Part shown: positions 25,318 through 33,971 of the stretch, in pieces
How the letters are laid out: each line of letters opens with the position of its first letter
Numbering within the stretch: position 1 is the stretch's first letter
Assembly (NCBI GenBank): GCA_947258545.1
Contig: CAMYJI010000041.1
Coordinates: forward strand, 1-42,021
Reading direction: 5' to 3'
Source: an uncultured Ectothiorhodospiraceae bacterium
GTDB lineage: Bacteria; Pseudomonadota; Gammaproteobacteria; UBA9214
DNA: 42,021 nucleotides
Position numbers and translations under genes: made by a program
The notes under the pieces: generated by a model
What the model was told of the DNA's origin: nothing
The model's database searches: none
Seen by the model: only the letters and a program-made list of their open reading frames with translations

Positions 25318-26511
25318 TCATTGCTCATGCTCCGGGTTGCGGGACAGCCGCTTCATGCGGGTCCCTGCATAGTTCTGCAGCGCCGCATTCAACGGCAGTT
25401 TCAATGCCTGCTCGTAGGCGGCGTGTGCCTCCGTGTCGTTGCCGGCCTGCTCCAGAGACAGGCCCAGGCCCAACCACCACTCACCGTGGCCGGGAGAGAA
25501 TTGCAGTGCGGTCCGGTAATGACCTGCGGCCTGCACTGGCTCATCGTTGCGCTGATAGAGTCCGGCCAGCAGGGCATGGTATTCGGCGTCCTGTCCGGCA
25601 CCCGGCAGTGCAGACAGCAGGGCCTGGATCGCCTCCTGCTCGCGCGCCTGTTCGACCAGCAGCTGCGCACGCAGTTTGGCAAAGGGTGCATGCGTCGGGT
25701 CCAGTGCCAGCCCCTCCGCGAGCAGGTCCTCGGCCTGCTGCTTGCGCTGCTGGTTGATATACAGGCTGGCGAGTACCAGGCGTGCCGGGTGGTGGCCAGG
25801 ATCGAGTGCCAGAGCCTGCTTGAGTTGCTGCTGACTGGTGCCGGTGTCGCCGGCGCGCAGGGCCTTGATGGCCTCGGCGTAGTGACGTTGTACCTGCTGC
25901 GCGTTTGTCAGCGGGCGTTCGGTGATCTTGATATGCCGCGGACCGGAAGGGCGCGGTGGTGCCTGCACCGGTGCTGGCTCCGCAGCTTGCGCCCGGGTGA
26001 CCGGTGTCGGGTTTGACGCTCTGGTGCTTGCGCTCTCCGGCGCGGCAGTGGCCACAGGTTCCGGGGTGACCGGTGCCTGTGCGGCGACGCCTGCTGCCGG
26101 CGCGAGCGGCAGCGATTCTGCCTGCGGTTTGAGTTGTGCAACCGGTTGAGATTCGTCCATCGGGGTCGGTTCTGCTGCTGCGGCCACGGCGGGCAGCTCC
26201 ACTGGCATGGCGCTATCCGTTGTGGCGACCTGTGCGGTCACCGGTTGCCCGAAGTCGCCGCTATCGCTGACAGGGCTCACGGGTGTTGGCGCACTGACTG
26301 CGGGGCTGTCGGGCTCAGCTGCCAGCCACTGCCATGCCAGCAGCGCAATACCCACGCCGGCGCCTGCCGACAGGGCGTATCTCAGCTTGCGCCGGTCGCC
26401 GCGACCGGGCGCTGCCATCACGACCGGTGTCTGCAGGGTGGCCTCAAATGCCGCGGCCGGGGCGGCCTGGCGCTCCTCCAGGTCCTTCAGCATTTGATTG
26501 ATCAGGCTCAT
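25318..26511 (-). CDS. mshN: MSHA biogenesis protein MshN (TPR protein)
   Basis: The start at 26511 gives MSLINQMLKDLEERQ, the typical MshN opening; in-frame codons upstream overlap mshM. The 397-residue protein has a short cytoplasmic N-terminus, one membrane segment (ALSAGAGVGIALLAWQWLA), and a Pro/Ala/Thr-rich linker of about 150 residues. The C-terminal periplasmic part carries TPR-type repeats (QLKQALALDPGHHPARLVLA, AEDLLAEGLALDPTHAPFAK, AAGHYRTALQFSPGHGEWWL). TPR proteins of this position probably help secretin or machine assembly. It lies 14 bp after mshM and 37 bp before mshE. Confidence 0.88.
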   Translation of the reverse strand: MSLINQMLKDLEERQAAPAAAFEATLQTPVVMAAPGRGDRRKLRYALSAGAGVGIALLAWQWLAAEPDSPAVSAPTPVSPVSDSGDFGQPVTAQVATTDSAMPVELPAVAAAAEPTPMDESQPVAQLKPQAESLPLAPAAGVAAQAPVTPEPVATAAPESASTRASNPTPVTRAQAAEPAPVQAPPRPSGPRHIKITERPLTNAQQVQRHYAEAIKALRAGDTGTSQQQLKQALALDPGHHPARLVLASLYINQQRKQQAEDLLAEGLALDPTHAPFAKLRAQLLVEQAREQEAIQALLSALPGAGQDAEYHALLAGLYQRNDEPVQAAGHYRTALQFSPGHGEWWLGLGLSLEQAGNDTEAHAAYEQALKLPLNAALQNYAGTRMKRLSRNPEHEQ

Positions 26512-26525
26512 GTCGGGTAAACCGT

Positions 26526-27422
26526 TCAGTACCATCCGTGCAGCCGGCCGCCGATAAGGGTCAGCATGCTGAACAGGCTGGTGACCAGCTCGTAGCGGTG
26601 CGGACACAGGATCCGGGTGTCCTCGGTGTCGCTGGCGGCACGCCGCACGTGGTGTGCGCAGACCAGGTGTTCACCGCGCCCAAAGGCGGACATCAGTGCC
26701 TTGTGGCTGAGGACGTTGACCAGGCGTGGAATACCACGGCTGTTGCGCTGCAGTGATGCCAGCGCCATGTTGGTGAACAGCGGCTCGCCCGTGTAGCCGG
26801 CCACCACCAGGCGGTGATTGAGATAGAGACCCAGCGCCTCGCGGTCCAGTGGCTTGATCCGGTGGCTGAAGGTGATGCGCTGCTTGAGCTGGCGCAGATG
26901 TTCCTGTTCCAGGCGCTGGTCGAGTTCCGGCTGGCCAAACAGGACCACCTGCAACAGCTTGTTCTTTTCCGTTTCCAGGTTGCTGAGCAGACGCAGGGCC
27001 TCCAGGCTCTGGTCGGGCAGGGTCTGGGCCTCGTCGATCAGCACGGCCACGCGTTTGCCGGTCGCGCTGATCTCGATCAGACGCTCGGAGATCAGCTGCA
27101 ACAGGCGGTGCTGGCCGATGTTGCGCGCGAACCGGATACCCAGTTCCTCCGCCAGTGCCATGCGCAGCGCCGTGGGGTTGAGACACGGGTTGGGTATATA
27201 GGCCGTGACGAATTCCTCGTCCAGGGTGTTCAGCAGTTCCCGGCACAGCAGTGACTTGCCGGTGCCCACCTCGCCGGTGACCTTGATGAAACCCTCTCCG
27301 GAGCGCAGCGCAACCAGCAACACATTCAGCGCCTCCCGGTGGCTGCCCTGATTGACAAAGAACTCGGTATCCGGAGTGATACTGAAGGGATGCTGTTCCA
27401 GTCCAAAGTGCTCCAGGTACAT
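26526..27422 (-). CDS. mshM: MSHA biogenesis AAA ATPase MshM (ExeA-like)
   Basis: The ATG has GAGGAG 7 nt upstream. The 298-residue protein starts MYLEHFGLEQHPFSITPDTE, as ExeA/MshM proteins do. It carries Walker A (GEVGTGKSLL), Walker B (VAVLIDEAQTLP), sensor-like FGQPELDQRLEQ and the arginine-rich LKQRITFSHRIKPL. Related ExeA proteins use ATP to help organise secretin export through peptidoglycan, so a similar role with MshL is plausible. It sits between mshL and mshN as in known MSHA clusters. Confidence 0.92.
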   Translation of the reverse strand: MYLEHFGLEQHPFSITPDTEFFVNQGSHREALNVLLVALRSGEGFIKVTGEVGTGKSLLCRELLNTLDEEFVTAYIPNPCLNPTALRMALAEELGIRFARNIGQHRLLQLISERLIEISATGKRVAVLIDEAQTLPDQSLEALRLLSNLETEKNKLLQVVLFGQPELDQRLEQEHLRQLKQRITFSHRIKPLDREALGLYLNHRLVVAGYTGEPLFTNMALASLQRNSRGIPRLVNVLSHKALMSAFGRGEHLVCAHHVRRAASDTEDTRILCPHRYELVTSLFSMLTLIGGRLHGWY

Positions 27423-27436
27423 GGCATTGCTCCTCG

Positions 27437-29170
27437 TTAAGGTGACAGCGGCACCCTGGGTGCGCGCAGGTTCTGGTAGCGCCGGGCCGTCTCGTTCAGG
27501 TCATTGCTCCAGCCCTCGTTGGCGTTGATTACCACCGGTCGCAGCAATATCACCAGCTCACTCTTGCTGGACACCTGGCGATTGTGGCGGAACAGGGAAC
27601 CGATCCCGGGTACGTCACCCAGACCCGGTGTCTGTGCCTGCTGGTTGCGTGACGCGTCCTTCATCAGGCCGCCGATGATGACCATCTGGCCGTTGGTGGC
27701 GCGGATGATGGTGTCGGACTCGCGGATGGTGCTCAGGGCCAGCGGCACCGACAAGTCGGTGCTGCTGGAGACCGTGATGTTCTTGACCTTCTCGGTCACC
27801 TCGCTGACCGTCGGGTGAACATGGAGGATGACGCTGTTGTCCTGTGCGATTTGCGGGGTGACGTCCAGGGCGACACCGGAAAAGAACGGTGTCAGTTCCA
27901 CGTCCACATTGGTGTTGCCGTCGCCCGAGTTGCCGATCTCGGTATCGGTTTCCACGTTGGTGACGAAGTATTCATCCTGACCGACCTTGATGACCGCCTT
28001 CTGGTTATTGACCGTGGACACCCGCGGGCTGGACAGCACCTGTACCTCGCCCTGGGTCTCCAGCAGCTCGATAAAGCCGTTGAAGTCCTTGAGATTGGCA
28101 TTGATCGAGAACATGCCGCCGAATGCGGAGGTATCGAGCCCGGTGGCCTGGCTGCCGTCGAGGGGGATAATTGCGCCGGCAAACTCGGAGACGCCGGCAT
28201 CGAGGATGGTGCCGCCGCCGGTCTGTCCCAGCAGGAATGATTTGTCCGACCCCGCCTCGATCAATGCCGCCCAATTGATACCGGACTGGAAGTTGTCATT
28301 CAGGGTGACCTCGATGATCTTGGCTTCCAGGATGACCAAGCGGTGCACGGATTCCTCGATAGTCGCCAGGAACTCCTCGACCTCGCGCAGTTCGCCCGGC
28401 AAGGCATGGACGATGATGGCACCGGACTGCGGGTGCAGTACCACCTTGCGGCCATCCTCGTTGCCCACGATCACGTCGAGCGATTGCCGAATGCCCTTCC
28501 AGAAATCCGATTCGGAGTCGGTCCTCACCACGCTGCCGGAGGTATTGCCGCCGCCGGCACTGTTGTCACCGCCCGCCTGGTTGCCGGACCCGGAGGAGCC
28601 GCCAGTGCCGTTGCCGGCATTGCTCAGCTGCCCTGAGCTGACGCTGGTGTGCGAGCTGCCCGAACGCTGCACATCGAGGTAGTCGATGTTGAATATGCGG
28701 GTGCGCATTCTGCCGGGGAAAACCTGGTAGGTATTGTTGTGGCGACGGAATTCGAAACCGTACACGTCGCGCACCGTCATCAGGATCTCTTCGATGGTGA
28801 CGTTGTTCATGCTCAGTGAGATCTCACCGTTGACATCCGGGTGCACGACCATGTTCTTGTCTGTGCCCTTCACCAGGCTCATGAAAAACTGGTGCACGGA
28901 GGCGGCATTGACGGAGATATCGAAGCGCGGCTCGGTGCTGTCGACGATTTCCTGGATATTGACCTTGATCGGGGGCAGCAGAGCCCTGGCGACCTCCGGT
29001 GGCGGAGCTGTGCTTGCGACGGGTTCATACGGCCGGCTGCCTTCCTCCAGTGCCGCGGTGATCGAGTTCAGGTTCTGCCGGTTCTCCATCGGCACGGTCT
29101 GACAGCCCGCCAGCAGCAGGCTCAGCAGCGGCAACACCAGACGAATTTTATTGGATGTGCTGCTGTTCAT
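27437..29170 (-). CDS. mshL: MSHA outer-membrane secretin MshL
   Basis: The 577-residue protein has a lipoprotein signal (VLPLLSLLLAGC) and N-terminal STN/N1-type domains (SVNAASVHQFFMSLVKGTDK). A Ser/Gly/Asn-rich insert (about residues 170-215) follows, then the secretin core with VQVLSSPRVSTVNNQKAVIK and VPLALSTIRESDTIIRATNG. GGLMKDASRNQQAQTPGLGD and VPGIGSLFRH close the barrel. It forms the outer-membrane channel for the pilus. It overlaps mshK by 4 bp. The length is normal for the family. Confidence 0.95.
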   Translation of the reverse strand: MNSSTSNKIRLVLPLLSLLLAGCQTVPMENRQNLNSITAALEEGSRPYEPVASTAPPPEVARALLPPIKVNIQEIVDSTEPRFDISVNAASVHQFFMSLVKGTDKNMVVHPDVNGEISLSMNNVTIEEILMTVRDVYGFEFRRHNNTYQVFPGRMRTRIFNIDYLDVQRSGSSHTSVSSGQLSNAGNGTGGSSGSGNQAGGDNSAGGGNTSGSVVRTDSESDFWKGIRQSLDVIVGNEDGRKVVLHPQSGAIIVHALPGELREVEEFLATIEESVHRLVILEAKIIEVTLNDNFQSGINWAALIEAGSDKSFLLGQTGGGTILDAGVSEFAGAIIPLDGSQATGLDTSAFGGMFSINANLKDFNGFIELLETQGEVQVLSSPRVSTVNNQKAVIKVGQDEYFVTNVETDTEIGNSGDGNTNVDVELTPFFSGVALDVTPQIAQDNSVILHVHPTVSEVTEKVKNITVSSSTDLSVPLALSTIRESDTIIRATNGQMVIIGGLMKDASRNQQAQTPGLGDVPGIGSLFRHNRQVSSKSELVILLRPVVINANEGWSNDLNETARRYQNLRAPRVPLSP

Positions 29171-29511
29171 GGTCTCATTTTCAAGGTGTCTGGGATCAGT
29201 TGCAGGGTGATCCGGCGTCCGGGTGCCTGGATCAGGACATCGGTTTTGCGGATCTTGAGTACTCGCGCCCCGCCTATCGACTCGCCCTCGCTCACGTGGT
29301 TACCGTTGATCACCGCAACACGCCGGTCGTTAGCAACCAGTGTGGAGTTCAAGGTCCATTTATCGGCGCTGGCGAGAGGGGCTGAAGGCGACAGGTAAAG
29401 CGCCGTCTGGGTCGGCCGTGTCGGGTCCTGCAGTGCAGCAGCCTGTAGCGGTGGCACCAGGCTGATTATCCCCGGTACTGCGACAATCACTGTTGTAAGC
29501 AGTTTGTTCAT
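29167..29511 (-). CDS. mshK: MSHA biogenesis protein MshK
   Basis: The 114-residue periplasmic protein has a signal peptide (LLTTVIVAVPGIISLVPPLQA), then the short DPTRP motif and a compact beta-rich domain (LVANDRRVAVINGNHVSEGE, VLKIRKTDVLI). This resembles PilP/GspC-HR-type adaptors that bridge the inner-membrane complex to the secretin. It lies between mshJ (7 bp gap) and mshL (4-bp overlap), which supports the assignment. Confidence 0.85.
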   Translation of the reverse strand: MNKLLTTVIVAVPGIISLVPPLQAAALQDPTRPTQTALYLSPSAPLASADKWTLNSTLVANDRRVAVINGNHVSEGESIGGARVLKIRKTDVLIQAPGRRITLQLIPDTLKMRP

Positions 29512-29518
29512 CGCGCCG

Positions 29519-30166
29519 TCATCCTTCCAGGAATCCCAGGGTGTAGATATCGAGTGTCACCTGTGCGACCGGGTGCTCCGACACCTCGAAATTCAGCTCT
29601 TCCCAGAAGAACTGCCAGGGCAGGGCCTCGAGTGCCCGCAGGTACCGGAGTGTGGCGAGATAGCCGCCTTCCAGTTGCAGCCGCAATTCGTAGCGCCCGA
29701 TCCCTGCGTCTGTGTCGTCGCTGTCATCCTGTTGTGCCGTTGCCTTCAGTGGACGGCCGACGGCATCCACCCGGATCAGTTTCAATTCCTGGTCCGGGCC
29801 CAGGACCTGCTCGAGTACCCGGGTCGCCTGCTCGGGCTGCAACAGCACGCCGAGTTGGCCCTGCAGCTGTTCCTCGAGTTCGGAGATCTCCGCCTGCAAC
29901 CGGGTACGCTCCTGCGCATAGTCCTGCCGTGCGGTGTTGCCTCCCGGGACGGACAGTAGCTGCGAGCCTGCGCTCAGGGTGGTGAGTTGTTGTTCCCAGT
30001 CGTCGATTTCCTGCAGGCTTTTTTCCTGCTGCCGGTACGTTGGTTGCAGGCCGAGGGTGTCGACCAGCACGAAGACGATGGCGATTCCGGCAAGCAACAG
30101 CAGGGCGCGTTCGCGCAGGTGCAGGGCGTCGATGCGGGCGGCGAGCTGGTTCAGCTGTTCTTTCAT
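29519..30166 (-). CDS. mshJ: MSHA biogenesis protein MshJ (PilO-like)
   Basis: The 215-residue bitopic inner-membrane protein has a short cytoplasmic tail (MKEQLNQLAARIDALHLRER), one membrane helix (ALLLLAGIAIVFVLVDTLGL) and a coiled-coil region. The C-terminal ferredoxin-like domain (YELRLQLEGGYLATLRYLRA, LPWQFFWEELNFEV) is typical of PilO/MshJ. It would pair with the PilN-like protein encoded directly upstream, with a 4-bp start/stop overlap. Confidence 0.88.
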   Translation of the reverse strand: MKEQLNQLAARIDALHLRERALLLLAGIAIVFVLVDTLGLQPTYRQQEKSLQEIDDWEQQLTTLSAGSQLLSVPGGNTARQDYAQERTRLQAEISELEEQLQGQLGVLLQPEQATRVLEQVLGPDQELKLIRVDAVGRPLKATAQQDDSDDTDAGIGRYELRLQLEGGYLATLRYLRALEALPWQFFWEELNFEVSEHPVAQVTLDIYTLGFLEG

Positions 30167-30864
30167 TGCTGCCCCCAGCCTGAATCAGAACTGTCCAGTA
30201 CAAAATCGATTTCCGGCTTGTCGGACTTGCGCCGGGTGATGTTCACCGATCCCAGGCGCAATGCCTTGAAGCGGGGTGCGTCAGGTAACTGTTGCAGATA
30301 GCGGGGCACCAGCCGCGGGTCTCTGGCGGTGCCGCGCAATTCCACGTCGCCGCCTTCCCGTAGTTCGATCCCGGTCAGCCACAGGCCCGGCAGGGTGTGG
30401 CGGGCCAAAACCTCGAGGAAGGCCCCGAAACCCGGATTGGGCCGGATGGCCAGTTGCTCAATCCTGGCGAGTAATTCCTGGTATTCGAGGGCGTCCTCCT
30501 GCAGGGCGTCGATCTCGGTCGCCAGGTCCTGGTCCGCCTGGGTCGACTCCGGCGCCTGCAGTGCGATGAGTTCTGCTTTAAGCTGCTCGTGCTGTTCGCC
30601 CAGTGCGGTCGCGGTGCGCTGCAGGGCGCCGATCTTGATCTGGGCATGCACATAGATGCCGATCAGCAGCAGCGTGACGGCCGCCAGGATCTGCAACAGC
30701 GTAACGGCGGAAAAGATCTTGGGCTGCTGGCGGAACACCGGCTGGTAGAGGTTGATCTGCTGGTAGGTGGACTGGCGGCCCCATGTCCCGGACTGCTCCA
30801 CGTCGGTTTCCGCCAACGGTGAGGCGCCGGTCACGTCCAGCTCATTCTTTAGCAGGGCTCGCAC
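30163..30864 (-). CDS. PilN-like MSHA assembly protein (second MshI component)
   Basis: The GTG start at 30864 has GGAG 8 nt upstream. The 233-residue protein has an N-terminal cytoplasmic stretch with the short INLYQP motif (QQINLYQPVFRQQ), matching the INLxP sequence through which PilN binds PilM. A membrane helix (VTLLQILAAVTLLLIGIYVH), a coiled coil and a ferredoxin-like end (GLWLTGIELREGGDVELRG) follow. It is the first gene of the cluster, behind a sigma-54-type promoter. Its PilM-like partner is encoded at the far end (17898-18839). Confidence 0.86.
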   Translation of the reverse strand: MRALLKNELDVTGASPLAETDVEQSGTWGRQSTYQQINLYQPVFRQQPKIFSAVTLLQILAAVTLLLIGIYVHAQIKIGALQRTATALGEQHEQLKAELIALQAPESTQADQDLATEIDALQEDALEYQELLARIEQLAIRPNPGFGAFLEVLARHTLPGLWLTGIELREGGDVELRGTARDPRLVPRYLQQLPDAPRFKALRLGSVNITRRKSDKPEIDFVLDSSDSGWGQQ

Positions 30865-30916
30865 AGGGTTACTCCACTCCTCGAATTTCGCGTATTAGAT
30901 TCTGGTAATAATAAAA

Positions 30917-30931
30917 GCAATTTTCTTGCCA
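30917..30931 (-). promoter_or_regulatory. candidate sigma-54 (-24/-12) promoter of the MSHA cluster
   Basis: Read on the minus strand, TGGCAAGAAAATTGC fits the sigma-54 consensus TGGCACG-N4-TTGC with one mismatch, and the GG and GC dinucleotides are exactly 12 bp apart. It would start transcription near 30905, about 40 nt before the first gene. Further upstream (30930-30987) are two CATATGG heptamers 22 bp apart and an 18-bp near-palindrome ACATCACCATGATGATGT, possible activator sites. Confidence 0.65.
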
Positions 30932-31197
30932 TATGGTTTATCTATATGAAACATATGGATAAAAAAATAACATCACCATGATGATGTCAAAAATTTGATT
31001 CGTAAAAAGTCTGTTTTTGCAGCCTGTCACGGATATCCTGTCAATTTACTGGCGCCCTGGGATGAGGGCATTTTACGACCGCCACATTGCCGGCCCACTC
31101 GCCCCATCCCGCCACCGGGTGAGGATTTATCGGGGTGAAGTGTTGTCTGTATCGGTCGCAGGTCGGCTTGATTGAGCGGGGGGAGGGGTTGCGACCG

Positions 31198-31226
31198 TAC
31201 ACAGGGATGATGCCTCTGCCTATAAT
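31198..31226 (+). promoter_or_regulatory. candidate sigma-70 promoter of amgK
   Basis: TACACA at 31198-31203 (four of six consensus bases) and a perfect TATAAT at 31221-31226 are separated by 17 bp. The predicted start near 31233 is about 30 nt before the TTG start codon of the kinase gene. Confidence 0.65.
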
Positions 31227-31261
31227 GGCGCGTTTCTGTCACCGAACTCAGCAATGGATTC

Positions 31262-32260
31262 TTGACTGTGCCCCAACGGATCGAAGCCCTGAAGCAATGG
31301 CTACAGGATGAGCTTACCTTCAGGGATTACACCCTGAAGCCGGCCTCTGCCGACGCCAGTTTTAGGCGTTATTTCAGGGTCGCCCATGAGGGCGCCAGTT
31401 TTATTGTCATGGATGCGCCGCCGGACAAGGAGGACAGCGCACCCTATATACGGGTGGCGCGCCTGTTCTTCGATATCGGCCTGAATGTACCGGAGATCAT
31501 CGACATGGATCTCGAGCAGGGATTCCTCCTGCTGTCGGACCTGGGTAACCGGCTCTACCTTGATGACCTCAACGCCGGGAGTGCCGATCGCCTGTATGGC
31601 GATGCCCTGGGTGCACTGGCGGCCATCCAGGCCTGTACACCGGCGGGCGGTGTGCTGCCTGACTATGACCGAGACCTGCTGATGATCGAAATGGCCCTGT
31701 TCCGGGACTGGCTGGTCGAAAGGCACCTGGGTATTGCATTAACCGGCGCGCAGGTGGCGATGCTGGACACTGTTTTCGAGGTGCTTGCAGAAAATGCACT
31801 CGTTCAACCACAGGTATGTGTGCACCGCGATTACCATTCGCGCAACCTGATGGTGACCGGGCAGAACAATCCGGGCATTCTGGACTTTCAGGATGCCGTG
31901 ATCGGTCCGGTGACCTATGATCTGGTGTCGTTGCTGCGCGACTGTTACATCAGTTGGCCGCGTGCACAGGTCGAGGACTGGGCGCTGGGTTATCAGGAAT
32001 TGGCCCTGCAGTCCGGCATCCTGCGTATAGAGCATGAAGACCCGAAGCAATTCCTGCGCTGGTTTGACCTGATGGGTGTGCAGCGTCATCTAAAGGCCGC
32101 CGGAATCTTCGCCCGCCTCAACCATCGTGATGGCAAGCCCGGCTATCTTGCCGATATTCCGCGCACGCTGGGGTACGTGATCGATGTCACCGCGCGCTAC
32201 GATGAACTGGCGGGGCTGGGTGAATTCATCATGCAGGATGTCATCGACCGGCTCGACTAG
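31262..32260 (+). CDS. amgK: N-acetylmuramate/N-acetylglucosamine kinase AmgK
   Basis: AmgK phosphorylates the anomeric carbon of MurNAc (and GlcNAc) in the peptidoglycan recycling route that bypasses MurA and fosfomycin. The 332-residue protein has the aminoglycoside-phosphotransferase fold: SFRRYFRV near the N-terminus, the hinge LLLSDLGNRLYLDDL, catalytic VHRDYHSRNLMV and metal-binding GILDFQDAVIGPVTYDL. It probably begins at TTG 31262, with GTG 31268 as an alternative; no strong ribosome-binding site is visible. Its usual partner murU is 1 kb downstream, separated by an opposite-strand OmpA-type gene. In Pseudomonas amgK lies directly beside lptD, which is 18 kb away here. Confidence 0.9.
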   Translation: MTVPQRIEALKQWLQDELTFRDYTLKPASADASFRRYFRVAHEGASFIVMDAPPDKEDSAPYIRVARLFFDIGLNVPEIIDMDLEQGFLLLSDLGNRLYLDDLNAGSADRLYGDALGALAAIQACTPAGGVLPDYDRDLLMIEMALFRDWLVERHLGIALTGAQVAMLDTVFEVLAENALVQPQVCVHRDYHSRNLMVTGQNNPGILDFQDAVIGPVTYDLVSLLRDCYISWPRAQVEDWALGYQELALQSGILRIEHEDPKQFLRWFDLMGVQRHLKAAGIFARLNHRDGKPGYLADIPRTLGYVIDVTARYDELAGLGEFIMQDVIDRLD

Positions 32261-32301
32261 CCGCGTCTGCCGGGCTGACGCACACGCGCATTCCAGTAGG
32301 G

Positions 32302-32367
32302 CGGATTAGCGATAGCGTAATCCGACGTTGCCATTGTCGGGTTACGGCCATGCGGCCTGACCCGACC
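32302..32367. repeat. double-hairpin repeat after amgK
   Basis: The first hairpin pairs CGGATTA with TAATCCG around GCGATAGCG (32302-32324). The second pairs GTCGGGTTACGGCC-type sequence with GGCCTGACCCGAC (32337-32367). The pattern 'GTAGGGCGGATTAGCG...GCGTAATCCG' is a common dispersed intergenic repeat in gammaproteobacteria (from memory). It lies between convergent amgK and the ompA-like gene and could end both transcripts. Confidence 0.65.
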
Positions 32368-32446
32368 TGAGGTCTGATAAAAGGAATTACCGGCATGGCG
32401 GACAGGTGCCCGCCTGCCGGTAATCCCTGCTGTTGCGGCCGGTGTC

Positions 32447-33121
32447 CTACTGGGTGATCGGTGACAGGGTCAGTTCGACGCGGCGGTTCATCTGGCGGCC
32501 CTGTGCGGTGTCGTTGGAGGCGATCGGGCGTGACTCGCCGTAGCCCTCGACGATGACCCGCATGTCGGAGATGCCCTGGCTGCGCAGGTACTGTGCGACG
32601 CTGCCGGCGCGGCGTTCGGAGAGCTGCTGGTTGTAGCTGTCCGCACCGGTGCTGTCGGTATGTCCCGCCACAATGATCACGGTCTTCTCGAATTCCTTCA
32701 ATACCAGTCCCACCGAGTTGAGCACATCATAGAAGTTCGCGTTGATGTTGGCGCTGTCGGTCGCGAAGGTGATGTTGCCCGGCATGTTCAGGATAATTTC
32801 ATTACCGACACGGGTGACGCCCACACCGGTGCCCTCGAGCTGCTGGCGCAGCTTGGCCTCCTGGACATCCATGTAGTAACCGATGCCGCCACCGGCCAGG
32901 GCGCCGACACCGGCGCCGATCAGGGCGCGCTTGCGGCGTTCCTTGGAGTCGTCCCCGCTGATGGCGCCGACCACGGCTCCGGCGACGGCGCCGATACTGG
33001 CACCCTTGGTGGCCTTGCTGACCTGCTGGTCACCGGTGTAGGGATTGATGGTGGTGCAGCCGATGAGCCCGGCCATCAGCGTGGCGATGATTGATTGTTT
33101 GATGAGTTGTGCAGATTTCAT
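32447..33121 (-). CDS. OmpA-family lipoprotein (YiaD-like)
   Basis: The 224-residue protein has a lipoprotein signal (QSIIATLMAGLIGC, Cys about 22). A glycine-zipper segment follows (GASIGAVAGAVVGAISGDD, ALIGAGVGALAGGGIGYYMD), then a C-terminal OmpA peptidoglycan-binding domain: FATDSANINANFYDVLN, VAGHTDSTGADSYNQQLSER, RVIVEGYGESRPIASN and NRRVELTLSP. It probably tethers the outer membrane to peptidoglycan. It lies between amgK and murU on the opposite strand and is a late arrival in that pair. A TATAAT box lies upstream. Confidence 0.9.
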   Translation of the reverse strand: MKSAQLIKQSIIATLMAGLIGCTTINPYTGDQQVSKATKGASIGAVAGAVVGAISGDDSKERRKRALIGAGVGALAGGGIGYYMDVQEAKLRQQLEGTGVGVTRVGNEIILNMPGNITFATDSANINANFYDVLNSVGLVLKEFEKTVIIVAGHTDSTGADSYNQQLSERRAGSVAQYLRSQGISDMRVIVEGYGESRPIASNDTAQGRQMNRRVELTLSPITQ

Positions 33122-33162
33122 GGTTTGGTTTTCCTTCCGAGAGAAATGATGTGCGTGGCGGC

Positions 33163-33168
33163 ATTATA
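33163..33168 (-). promoter_or_regulatory. candidate -10 box of the OmpA-family gene
   Basis: A perfect TATAAT on the minus strand lies 42 bp upstream of the ATG at 33121. The sequence 17 bp further upstream (TTATCC) is a weak -35 match. AAGGA follows between the box and the start codon. Confidence 0.5.
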
Positions 33169-33238
33169 ATAGTGGTACAGGCGCCGGATAAAGGTAATGT
33201 TACACTTGCTGACAGTGCGCCGGGTGTGACGCAGCTAA

Positions 33239-33946
<708 letters not shown>

Positions 33947-33971
33947 CGCTGCACCAGATCGCCAAGCGCAT

